64,000 nucleotides of DNA from Panorpa germanica. Taxonomy: Eukaryota > Arthropoda > Insecta > Mecoptera > Panorpidae. How positions within the stretch are numbered: the stretch's first letter is position 1; each line of letters opens with the position of its first letter. The notes beneath the pieces were generated by a model that saw nothing but the letters and a program-made list of their open reading frames with translations, was not told the origin of the DNA and did not search any database. The position numbers and the translations under genes were made by a program. Location: assembly GCA_963678705.1 (NCBI GenBank), contig OY783217.1, positions 7,874,001 to 7,938,000 on the forward strand. Reading direction: 5' to 3'. This document shows, piece after piece, positions 23,904 to 32,577 of this stretch.

Positions 23904-25196
23904 CTAAAGAATGTGTTCATTTGTGAATTCGGTAGCCATCAGGGATGGGTCTGCTCTGATTAGCTGCATGGTGACCATCTCGTTCTTAGGACCATTTGCT
24001 TTGCTCTCTAATTTCTCCTGTATGTTGTCGATCAATCCACTTGGAACAGTCATGCATTCCACAACAACAGGCGATTCGGAAGTCCTCCGCACGAAGGAAG
24101 TCAGCAAGGACTCCTGCATCGTTTCATTTCCTGTTCTTTCAGACCTCCAATTATTCAGACGATCATCACCAGATCTTGATCTCCTCTTAAAACAAGGAAG
24201 AACCTGTTTAAATTCTTTTCGAAAGTTTTCATTCAGCCAAGCGTACAAAAACGGATTGTAACACGTGGAGGCCATAGCTAGAGAATGCGCCATAAAGAAA
24301 CATAAATGCGAATACTTCCACTGCGTCGTGTGGGAGAAGAAGTCGTTGATCATGTTGATAGCGTTTAATGGCAGCCATGACACTCCAAAGATAGTCACCA
24401 TGGCGATTAGCATTCTATTCGTGCGACGTTTACGATCACGATCGACTTCTTCTTTTTTTGTATTCTTGTTTCCTGGCCTCGCTCTTGATCTGCTGTTCAA
24501 TCTGATACTAACACAAACGTAACAGAACGTGATTATCAAAAACGGCAACAAGAACTGCATCGTGGTTGTCATTGTTCCAAATATTTTTCTCGTGTCTTCG
24601 TTTGGCCAGTTTTCCTCACATAGCTGTATTAACTCGTCAGTTCCAGTGATGCTGGCATTCCGTATGGAACTTGTGTTCATGTACAATCCATACGGTAAAG
24701 TAACTAACAGGGAGAATCCCCAAATTCCGACGATGATGAATATAGATGTAGACAGCAGCATTCTGGGACGAAATGGATATATTATCACGAAGAAACGATC
24801 GATGGCTATGGAGGTAAGTGTCAATGTAGAGATGTAGATGCTGCATCCTTGAGCATACGGTACAAGATGACAAAGTACATTTCCAAAAACCCACCTACTA
24901 AGAAAGGTATACGTTGGAGTGAAAGGGACAGCTAGCACACTAAGTAGGATGTCAGAGAGAGCGAGATTCGTGATGAATAAATTTGTAACTGTTTGCATAG
25001 CTTTATTCCTGCAAACTACGTAGCAAACTAGAACATTCCCGACGATTCCCATGACGAATATTGAAATATATAGCACACAGAAAACAGCCTGGACAGCATA
25101 GTGTTCAGTGATGGAAAATTCCGTGGAGTTCGCATCGTCCATCCAGTTGTTGATGGAAATGTTTGAATTGTTGTAAGTGAGACTAGTGGACGACAT
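23904..25196 (-). CDS. sNPFR: Short neuropeptide F receptor (rhodopsin-family GPCR)
   Basis: A 430-residue plasma-membrane receptor for short neuropeptide F, an insect neuropeptide involved in feeding, growth and circadian control. The sequence strongly resembles Drosophila sNPF-R: TVTNLFITNLALSDILL in TM2, the TM3 block GCSIYISTLTLTSIAIDR, CEENWP in loop 2, KKEEVDRDRKRRTNRMLIAM entering TM6, and STCYNPFLYAWLNENFRKEF over TM7/helix 8. Class A landmarks: N54, D82, C109-C193 disulphide pair, DRF133-135 (usual DRY), W274-L-P, NPFLY 314-318, possible palmitoylated C335. The N terminus has N-glycosylation sequons (N9, N12, N23) and no signal peptide. I start at the ATG at 25196 (AAG ATG); an upstream in-frame extension has only a TTG. 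The reading frame is uninterrupted and markedly less AT-rich than its surroundings. The TAG stop is followed directly by GTAAGAAT, a strong splice donor, suggesting a 3' UTR intron or alternative C terminus. Confidence 0.95.
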   Translation of the reverse strand: MSSTSLTYNNSNISINNWMDDANSTEFSITEHYAVQAVFCVLYISIFVMGIVGNVLVCYVVCRNKAMQTVTNLFITNLALSDILLSVLAVPFTPTYTFLSRWVFGNVLCHLVPYAQGCSIYISTLTLTSIAIDRFFVIIYPFRPRMLLSTSIFIIVGIWGFSLLVTLPYGLYMNTSSIRNASITGTDELIQLCEENWPNEDTRKIFGTMTTTMQFLLPFLIITFCYVCVSIRLNSRSRARPGNKNTKKEEVDRDRKRRTNRMLIAMVTIFGVSWLPLNAINMINDFFSHTTQWKYSHLCFFMAHSLAMASTCYNPFLYAWLNENFRKEFKQVLPCFKRRSRSGDDRLNNWRSERTGNETMQESLLTSFVRRTSESPVVVECMTVPSGLIDNIQEKLESKANGPKNEMVTMQLIRADPSLMATEFTNEHIL

Positions 25197-26540
25197 CTTG
25201 AACAATCAATTGAACCCTCGCATATATTTTGGCGGTTAAATAAAGAACCGGATTTGACGGTAATTTAACTTGTCTAGTCTACTACATCTTTTTAAAGTTA
25301 TAGCGGCTGAACGGATGCGGATCGTCCTCTTGAAAGTGTAAGACCAATATACTGGAGTATCTATACTCGCACACTAGTTTAGTGGAAGCGTACTATTGAT
25401 TTTAATCAACACTACTCTTTGAGCTACTCGAACAATGAAGGAAGTTACAGAACAGCATAGTTTGATGATGGGTCTATGGGATACTACTGACTATGCAGCA
25501 GTATTCAATTTAGTTATTAGGTTAGAGTTGATTAAATTATACATTATTAGTATGGGTGGGAACACTCTGGTATTTATTCATTTCAATTCACTCCTATATT
25601 TGATACTTTCTATTAAGACAGAAGCATATTACACATTTCATGTACTATAGCATCCATATTTTAATTAAATGTACTTAACGGAGCAATTTATTAGCAGATA
25701 TTAAGCATAATATGTATGTTTATATTAAATCCTTTTTATCCAACAGGTAATCTAACCAAATGAAGCACTGAACTGAATTTTAATTATAAATTTAATTATG
25801 AGATATAAATATGTTATTCAAATTTAAATAAACTATTTGAAGAGTCTTTATTATGCTTACGTTAACCATAATTTACTAATTAATTTTAGTTGAGATATTT
25901 ACACGATACACTTTCTATACATATTTAGTTTGTTAATAATTAATACTTGTTAATATTTGGTTTTCAGTTTATTTATAATTATTATTATATTAAGTTACTG
26001 GAATTTGTTTAACACTACGAATATTGTTATTTGTAGTACCCATGATGTTTTAAACTTAACTTTAATTTAATATTAAACAATTTATATTAAACGAAGTGGT
26101 TTTATTGAAATAAATTGTGTGTTGTAGTGGTTCTTATGTTCTGGTTATATTGAAATAAGACCACGCACGTTTTAACAATTTAATATTTGAATAACTTTGT
26201 TAACAACGAAGTTTGATAAAGTTTATTAAACTATTTAATTATGTTCAATTAAAACGGTAACATACTGGGGCACGGTGCTTCGAGGGGGGCCTTCTCATAT
26301 AGAGCTGCTGCGTGAATCTGAAAAAATAGAACTTTATTAATGATAGAAAGTTACATAACTAATTAAATATAATTATATTCACTTAAAAGTTTAATTTAAC
26401 TTTGTTTGTATAGGGAGCCCCAAGGGAAAGGCTTAAATTTTGATTAAAAATAACATAAATAAAATTTTATGTCAAATATGTCTCAATTGTAAAAGTAACG
26501 TATTTCTATTTTCTCTGGTTTTATCATGCAAAATAGGGAT
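25197..26540. other. Upstream region of sNPFR, probably 5' UTR/promoter then AT-rich DNA
   Basis: About 250 bp upstream of the receptor ATG is less AT-rich than the rest. On the receptor strand it contains GTTCAGCCGC (an initiator-like TCAG) and a pyrimidine-leaning TTGATTGTTCAAG directly before the ATG that could be a splice acceptor. Neither is proven. A 71-codon plus frame at 25435-25650 is unmatched. Beyond 25700 nothing is recognised. Confidence 0.35.
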
Positions 26541-26559
26541 ATAAAATAGGGAGCTTTAT

Positions 26560-27115
26560 TTCAATTTAATTACTAAAAATAATACCATAAAACTCTTGTG
26601 GATGCCTGGACTTTGCGGATTAAGAGGAAACGAACTTGTAGATAAATTGGCAAAGGAGTCTTTAAATTTAGAAATTAAAATGAATGTGAAATTAAGCACA
26701 TATAACATTTTTAGTATAATTAAAAAATTTAACTTCGATTTGAGGAACAAAGATTTCATTAGGAAAAGGCAGCTAAACGAAAAGGGCTATTATTTGTTGC
26801 ATCCAAATTAAAGTAAGAAAAGATGGTTCAGAAAGGAATCCCTCAGTGATGATTTCAAAATTCTAACTCACCTGTAGAAAATTAATGCCAACGTGGCGAA
26901 TTAGAAACTTTAGATCATAATATATTTGAATGCATAAATTATAGTTTATAAAGATCAAAATTAAACAGAATTATTAGATGTGATCCTAGTCATTTCCTAA
27001 TAATACCAAATTTTTGTTAACTGATTCTAAATTAATTAGTGAATTATTTAAATTTTCAGATAATAGTAAAATAGATTTGATTTTGACGAATAATGTCAAA
27101 GCCAAATCAAATAAA
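26560..27115 (+). pseudogene. LINE fragment with RNase H motif
   Basis: The plus strand encodes LWMPGLCGLRGNELVDKLAK, the degraded form of the W-I-P-G-H-x-G-I-x-G-N-E-x-A-D motif of the RNase H domain in I/Jockey-type LINEs. After frameshifts come RWFRKESLSDDFKILTHL and CQRGELETLDHIIFECINY, the latter the C-terminal zinc-knuckle region. Stops and frameshifts show it is dead. The remainder of ORF2 is absent. Confidence 0.8.
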
Positions 27116-27495
27116 TAGAAGAAAATTTATTTTCTTTGTAATTTTTTAAAGAGAGCCCCCTCCTTACTCTCCCCCAATGGTAAGTTTTGCGCCTGGGGTC
27201 TCCACCCACCTAAATTCGTCACTAGTCGCAAATATAACTATTATGAGCTTTTTGCGAGTAATGTAACGGTGGTTACAATGAAATGTCTGAGCTATATATG
27301 ACTGTGTGTGTAGGGGTAATGGGGGGAGGGGGATGGTTTAATAACGTAATACCCTTGTCACATAGATTTTTAAAGTTCCATGTACCCAATAAATATATTC
27401 TAAAACAATGTATAATTTTCTTCTAAAAATAAATCCGAATTAATTTTTCAAGCATTATTAATAATTTTCCATTCAGTAAAAATCTAATACACCTA

Positions 27496-27870
27496 CCCAG
27501 TAAACATTTTGGAGTAAATTCGACTTAATTTCTATTACATATCATGAATTTTTTGTCTGGAACGTGTTCGTTTTCTATTCAGTCGTTCAAAGGAAAGGTC
27601 CTTTTTATGAGCTACAGACATTTCAACGACGGTTCACTGCTGAATTAAAAGCGGAGTAGGTTTATGATTTATGACCGGATAATAAAAATATACCCATGTG
27701 GGAAAGAAACAGAAATACTTAATGAATGATGTTGGAAAAAGAAAGAATATTATTATGAAAAACTAACACAAAATCTGTGACAGGTAGAGAACTTGTAAAG
27801 CGTTAGAATAGAATTGTACGAGTGACTCGAACTTCACCAAATAGGACACTTCACCAAATTGTTTACTGGG
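27496..27870. mobile_element. MITE with CCCAGTAAACA termini, copy 3
   Basis: Starts CCCAGTAAACATTTTGGAGT and ends AATTGTTTACTGGG (375 bp). The left part parallels copy 2 (TTTTTTGTC, GTTCGTTTTCT...CAGTCGTTCA, GAGCTACAGA). The central section is unique and longer, so it may carry a secondary insertion. Confidence 0.75.
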
Positions 27871-28396
27871 TATTATCATAAAAGTTAATACAAAGTTTTA
27901 AAATATAACGCAATAAGTACTCGCACAGGTGTGTTCATTATTTTAATACAGTATCAGTGTGCATAAATATTTGAAATATCTTACGACCCTCTAGAGATAA
28001 TTCAACCCAGTCAGCGAAGGTTGAATAGGGGATGTGGGAGTTTCCAGGGTCACTACAGCTGTTAGCCCTTTTTCCCAGTGTGCTTTTGACAGGTGCACAT
28101 GCCACATTGCGAGGGACGTGCATATTAATTTATAGCAGTGAATCCAGGTGGGGTTAGTTGAGGTTTTTCTATTTTTACATTTTATTTCTGGACAGGGATT
28201 CGTTATTTTCCGAGGTATAATCAATTTATGTCATAATTTGTATTTTACAATATAAATTTTAAATATAGGGTTCATTTTTTGCTATATATACACTTTCATA
28301 TCTATTTTTAAATATTTTCCTACGGAATGTATTATATATTCAAGAGATATGTGATTTGAAAACCTCTTGAGACCTGTATATGTACATATATGCACA

Positions 28397-28398
<2 letters not shown>

Positions 28399-28457
<59 letters not shown>

Positions 28458-28463
28458 CATATA

Positions 28464-28507
<44 letters not shown>

Positions 28508-28512
28508 TATAC
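28399..28512. repeat. (TA)n microsatellite
   Basis: About 110 bp of alternating TA with a few interruptions (AAATACA, TGT). Overlapping frames on both strands are tyrosine/isoleucine artefacts. Confidence 0.97.
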
Positions 28513-28675
28513 GAGTATATACAATAACTTGTATGCAGTGGCGAATTTACCTGGGCTTTCTCTTAAAGATTAAATAAATGAATGAAAAATGATCTTGACT
28601 ACCTTAGCAATTGTGACACTTTATATTATCAGCCAAGTTATATTTTCTGAATGTGGTTATTGTTATATTAAACTT

Positions 28676-28760
28676 ATTACGCAGCGGTGTGGCCGCCGTA
28701 TATAGAGCCACGACACCACAAAAACTGCCAACATAGTAGGCCACTGTAGGCCGAATAACT
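28676..28760 (+). repeat. tRNA-derived SINE tail fragment, copy 3
   Basis: GCGGTGTGGCCGCCGTATAT followed by GAGCCACGACACCACA corresponds to the tail block at 9190-9230 (GGTGTAGCCCACATATATGA, GACCACGACAACAAAC). The head is missing. Confidence 0.5.
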
Positions 28761-28912
28761 TTTAACAAAAAAAAACAAATTTTTATTTTATGTATTAAAT
28801 ATATTTTCTAGCTTAGCTTTTACACTGAATTCAGAACTGAAAACAATTTTTGAATATATGCATTATTTATGCGTTAATATGCTGATATCTTGAAAACCAA
28901 GAAAAGCATAAT

Positions 28913-29221
28913 TGTACGAAATAAAACCATGCGAGTATTTGTAGATTGAATAATTATTCAATTGTTTAATGATAAAATAATTTTACACTTTTTAATTACT
29001 TTGAACCAACATTCTTATAATAACAAGATGGTTGGGAATTATGATCTTGACAGTGTAGAAGCCCAAAACACAACTGACACGAATGCCATATCGCTGTAGC
29101 GTACAGCAGTCGTCGTATTGTAGTCATGCGCATTACTTCTATTAGAGACAACAATACATTATAATGTTGGAATGCCAACAGAGACATCTTCTTATGTTCT
29201 GTACTAATTTTGTACTGAACA
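28913..29221 (-). repeat. 3' LTR of the BEL/Pao element
   Basis: Pair of 31726-32034. The preceding internal sequence (element strand) is not strongly purine-rich, so the polypurine tract is not obvious. A 63-codon frame inside both LTRs (28996-29187 and its copy) is a shadow of the repeat. Confidence 0.9.
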
Positions 29222-29376
29222 TAAATTGCCAGCCAGCAGAAGTAGATAAGCTCACAACTAATATCAAATTATACAATGTTACATAAAATTATTATAAACC
29301 AATTTACAAAAAATAATGTGAACTTCTTAAAACTATTATAAACAAAATTACACAAAATAACATAAACTTCTTAACT

Positions 29377-31059
29377 CTATGGTAGTCTACATAATTTTGT
29401 GAAAATAATATAAAACAAATTAATTACTATCCTAAATATAACAGAAACCATAATTATCAATGTAGCATACATTATCAATTGCATAATGTACACAACAATC
29501 ATCAACTCAATAGTTACAATGTTATTGAAACAATTATCTTTTAACAATTCCAACAGTACAGATGTTTGTTTTACATCAATGTTGTAAACATTGCAATTAA
29601 TATCTGATGGAAGTATTGTATTTGAATCAAAAATTTTATTTGTTGCTTGTTTGATTCGCACCAGCAACACTGCGCTAATAATCTCAAGCTGGGGTATTGT
29701 AAGTACCTTACTTGATGGAGCTACACTGGACTTGTAGCAAATTAAATTTGTTTTTATTTTAATATTTATAAAAATAATATTGTGTTTTAAACCTAATGTC
29801 ATAATACTGGTTGATCTGTTTAATAATGTTTTATAAACCTCCAATAATGAAGGATTGTGTCTAAATCTTTTTTCCAACACATTAAATCTTTGCGGGGCAA
29901 CTGAGAAAGAATCCTCCAATTCTATTTTATTTACTAGGCTGAGTAATGGCAAATCAACAGTTAAATTATTTTTAAGTGCTACTGAATTCTGAAATTTATG
30001 TTCAGCCTTTAAGTAATCCTCAGAAAACTTATCTGATTCCTCTGGGACTTTCTCAGTTGTCCAAGATTGTTCCATAACATTTTTAAGGTTTGTATATTCA
30101 CAAATAGCAAGATTACATACAATATTATTATGTGAATACTTATTTTGATTATACAATTTTCTTGGAACCACATTTCCTTTATTATTATTGTCATGTGACA
30201 TATTTTTATAATCTAAACTATACTCAATTGCAATTGCACGTCTTTCTAAAAATGAAATAAATTCTGCCATAGTAGGCAGTTCTTCTAAATTTCTTTCCAT
30301 GTGGAAAGTGCGGTTAGTAACGATATCTAATTTTCTACTTAAGGCCGAGATTAAAATCATATCCCACTTGTCTACAGGCTCATCAAGATTTTTTAACGCT
30401 TGTAATTGCTGTTTTACTTGACATAAAAAAGCCCTTATATCGACTGCAGTACCTTTCTGCATGTTGGGAATATCAAGTATTATATTAATGTGATAAAAGA
30501 TTAATCTTGCCTTATTTTCATACCGCGCTAACAATAAATCAATAGCCTCTTTGTATGAACTGTTCACAAGCGGCAGATTTATAATTATTGAGAGAGCCTC
30601 ATCAACGAGATACTTTCTCAAATAAAAAAGTCTTTGAACATCGGACAATGATGCATTATTGTGAACCACTGCTTGGAAGAGCTCATAAAAGGGCTTAAAC
30701 CTGGTTATATCCTTGCCATCGAAGGTTGGAATTTCCACCGCTGGGAGCTTCAATGGAACTAATTCAGGCCTATTAACTTCTTTTAACTTATTGATGCTAG
30801 CATTTAATTTTGCAATAATGTTAAAATACTTCTCTTCAACTTCTTCAATGTCTTCTTCATCTTGATCATCAATTTCTAAAATGCTGTACTGCGTGAGCTC
30901 GTACGATTGGAATGTAGTCATCATCTTTTCTTTTTTCACCTGCAGCACCTCCACTGTAGCGGAGTCGAGAGCCCTTGGGTCGCTGACGTAATTGTCCATC
31001 CGTGATATTGCACTTTTTGCAGCCGTCCGCGCCGATCTAAGCCTTTTCAATCCCTCCAT
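29377..31059 (-). CDS. BEL/Pao gag fused to non-adjacent pol fragments (560 codons)
   Basis: A single uninterrupted frame. Residues ~1-100 are charged and coiled-coil-like; ~105-280 match the BEL/Pao gag domain (LPAVEIPTFDGKDITRFKPF, LSDVQRLFYLRKYL, LARYENKARL, KWDMILISALSRKL). From about residue 370 it jumps to pol-like pieces: KIELEDSFSVAPQRFNVLEK resembles the start of the Pao RT region, and VAPSSKVLTIPQLEIISAVL resembles the Pao RNase H segment usually written K-x-R-V-A-P-x-x-x-x-S-I-P-R-L-E-L. No RT catalytic motif, integrase or gag zinc knuckle is present. The last ~60 residues are hydrophobic. The ORF survives the deletions in frame; whether it is expressed is unknown. Confidence 0.82.
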   Translation of the reverse strand: MEGLKRLRSARTAAKSAISRMDNYVSDPRALDSATVEVLQVKKEKMMTTFQSYELTQYSILEIDDQDEEDIEEVEEKYFNIIAKLNASINKLKEVNRPELVPLKLPAVEIPTFDGKDITRFKPFYELFQAVVHNNASLSDVQRLFYLRKYLVDEALSIIINLPLVNSSYKEAIDLLLARYENKARLIFYHINIILDIPNMQKGTAVDIRAFLCQVKQQLQALKNLDEPVDKWDMILISALSRKLDIVTNRTFHMERNLEELPTMAEFISFLERRAIAIEYSLDYKNMSHDNNNKGNVVPRKLYNQNKYSHNNIVCNLAICEYTNLKNVMEQSWTTEKVPEESDKFSEDYLKAEHKFQNSVALKNNLTVDLPLLSLVNKIELEDSFSVAPQRFNVLEKRFRHNPSLLEVYKTLLNRSTSIMTLGLKHNIIFINIKIKTNLICYKSSVAPSSKVLTIPQLEIISAVLLVRIKQATNKIFDSNTILPSDINCNVYNIDVKQTSVLLELLKDNCFNNIVTIELMIVVYIMQLIMYATLIIMVSVIFRIVINLFYIIFTKLCRLP

Positions 31060-31319
31060 CTTGCTTAGGTGATAGATTCGTACTTATATGATAGATGAAA
31101 CGTGGATGACAAACTAATCCAGGTTAATCCAGCAACATGAGAAGTTTTTAATAGATTGGTACTTGCAGATAGTAATAATAACTTTGTACCTTCATGAGTA
31201 AAGAAGTATTTTACTCTCCTCCAGCATCCATGTATCCTCTTCCGTAATGAATAATTTTTCTTAAAATATAAACGTGTAGTAATCCAAATTATATGCGAAT
31301 CCGCTTAAATCAAACGTTG

Positions 31320-31700
31320 CATTACCCAATCAATGGCAATTGATGACTTGCCAGGCCGCCATAGGGTAAATGTAACAAAATAGCTTGCACTTGTGCTGGT
31401 TACTATACAGATGTAACCTCAAAACACCACGAAATCACACGCGGGTACCAATGGCTTGTAAGGCCAGTTTTTTTTTTTGTAGGATTTAAAACCTTCTTGA
31501 AATGTAATTGTAAAATATCCAGCTTCGCTTGTAAGGCTTCTGGAAATGTAATTGTAAAATATCCAAATCCTCCGTGAATCCGCCAAAATAGAGCGTCCCA
31601 TTTACCCAATCAATGGCAATCGCCAAGGGGCAAATGTAATAAAACGCCAAAAATACAATGAAAAACACACGCGGTTAATAAACTCGAAGGATCGGCTTTG
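31320..31700 (-). repeat. Leader of the BEL element with internal duplications
   Basis: Several short blocks occur twice: ACCCAATCAATGGCAAT (31324 and 31604 areas), GAAATGTAATTGTAAAATAT (31499 and 31542 areas) and an ACTCGAAGGAxC block next to the primer site. These produce small overlapping frames (31403-31668) that I do not regard as genes. Confidence 0.6.
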
Positions 31701-31702
31701 TA

Positions 31703-31717
31703 AGACTCGAAGGACCA
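31703..31717 (-). other. Probable primer-binding site of the BEL/Pao element
   Basis: Eight bases inside the 5' LTR the element strand reads TGGTCCTTCGAGTCT, with the TGG start and shape of a site complementary to a tRNA 3' end (..CGAAGGACCA). A second, imperfect copy (GATCCTTCGAGTT) lies just downstream at about 31683-31695. The tRNA identity was not determined. Confidence 0.6.
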
Positions 31718-31725
31718 GCTTCGCA

Positions 31726-32034
31726 TGTACGAAATAAAACCATGCGAGTATTTGTAGATTGAATAATTATTCAATTGTTTAATGATAAAATAATTTTACA
31801 CCTTTTAATTACTTTGAACCAACATTCTTATAATAACAAGATGGTTGGGAATTATGATCTTGACAGTGTAGAAGCCCAAAACACAACTGACACGAATGCC
31901 ATATCGCTGTAGCGTACAGCAGTCGTCGTATTGTAGTCATGCGCATTACTTCTATTAGAGACAACAATACATTATAATGTTGGAATGCCAACAGAGACAT
32001 CTTCTTATGTTCTGTACTAATTTTGTACTGAACA
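31726..32034 (-). repeat. 5' LTR of the BEL/Pao element
   Basis: A 309-bp repeat matching 28913-29221; the noted difference is T versus C at about 31802. Flanked on the outside by TAAT. Confidence 0.9.
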
Positions 32035-32159
32035 TAATAAACTACGCCAACCATTAAAAATTGAATAAAATGATAATGTCATTTTTAATGAGATTAATAG
32101 TTAAAAATGGAATTAAGATTTGAAATGAAATTATGAATTAATTTATTGAATTCAAATTA

Positions 32160-32203
32160 TTAACAAAAAACTGACTTCGCTTAGCGACGGGGGCACACTC
32201 TAA
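32160..32203 (+). mobile_element. Possible Helitron 3' terminus, copy 1
   Basis: A short hairpin TCGC-TTA-GCGA (32177-32187) is followed 13 bases later by CTAA and then T. Helitron 3' ends are a hairpin about ten bases before a CTRR terminus inserted between A and T. The 5' end of any such element was not located. Confidence 0.35.
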
Positions 32204-32539
32204 TATATGTATATATATATGGCACGAGATGTTATTAGTTTTTTCTAGTTTTACATAAACATTGAGCTATTTTAGTTGACCATATAGAGACACTAAAAGA
32301 TATGATATGGATTATACAGCATTGACATGAATATATTCATGTATTTTTTGTTCGAATTTCCCACAAAAGCTTGGACAGTTTGTTATCCATTGAGAAAAAT
32401 GTATAAATGTATAACAGTTCGAGAAACGTTTTTTAATTTATATCTAGAACCATGGGCGTCCACAACACAATTTCTGGGGGATAGCCAAATATAAATTTGT
32501 ATAAACTTCAAGTATAAAACTGTTATCAGTGTAAATTTG

Positions 32540-32577
32540 TATTGTCCGCTCCCTCAACGGACGGACGCTCATGCTAA
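32540..32577 (+). mobile_element. Possible Helitron 3' terminus, copy 2
   Basis: Hairpin GTCCG...CGGAC (32544-32562) followed by GACGCTCATG, then CTAA and T. Same architecture and spacing as the 32.2-kb candidate. The 370 bp between them could be one short element of the family. Confidence 0.35.

Larger units (their letters stand above)
28913..32034 (-). mobile_element. BEL/Pao-type LTR retrotransposon, large internal deletion
   Basis: Two 309-bp LTRs (28913-29221 and 31726-32034), differing at about one base by eye, begin TG and end CA. The element is bounded by a 4-bp target duplication TAAT (28909-28912 and 32035-32038). Total length is only 3.1 kb compared with the usual 6-9 kb of BEL/Pao elements. 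The single long frame carries gag plus scraps of pol. The young LTRs and intact ends suggest a recent insertion, either of an already deleted genome or deleted soon afterwards. Confidence 0.9.

Noticed and set aside
23911-24894. Several open frames of 60-116 codons inside and antisense to the receptor
   Set aside because: They overlap the strongly supported sNPFR frame and show no domain of their own; they are coding shadows.
27310-27336. G-rich run (GGGGTAATGGGGGGAGGGGG) as a G-quadruplex regulator
   Set aside because: It has only three separated G-tracts plus a GG and no nearby gene; a regulatory role is not supported.
28282-28573. Two tyrosine/isoleucine-repeat frames of 68-80 codons
   Set aside because: Pure products of the (TA)n microsatellite on both strands.
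31403-31668. Three overlapping 60-68-codon minus frames in the BEL element leader
   Set aside because: They arise from short internal duplications in the untranslated leader and contain no recognised domain.
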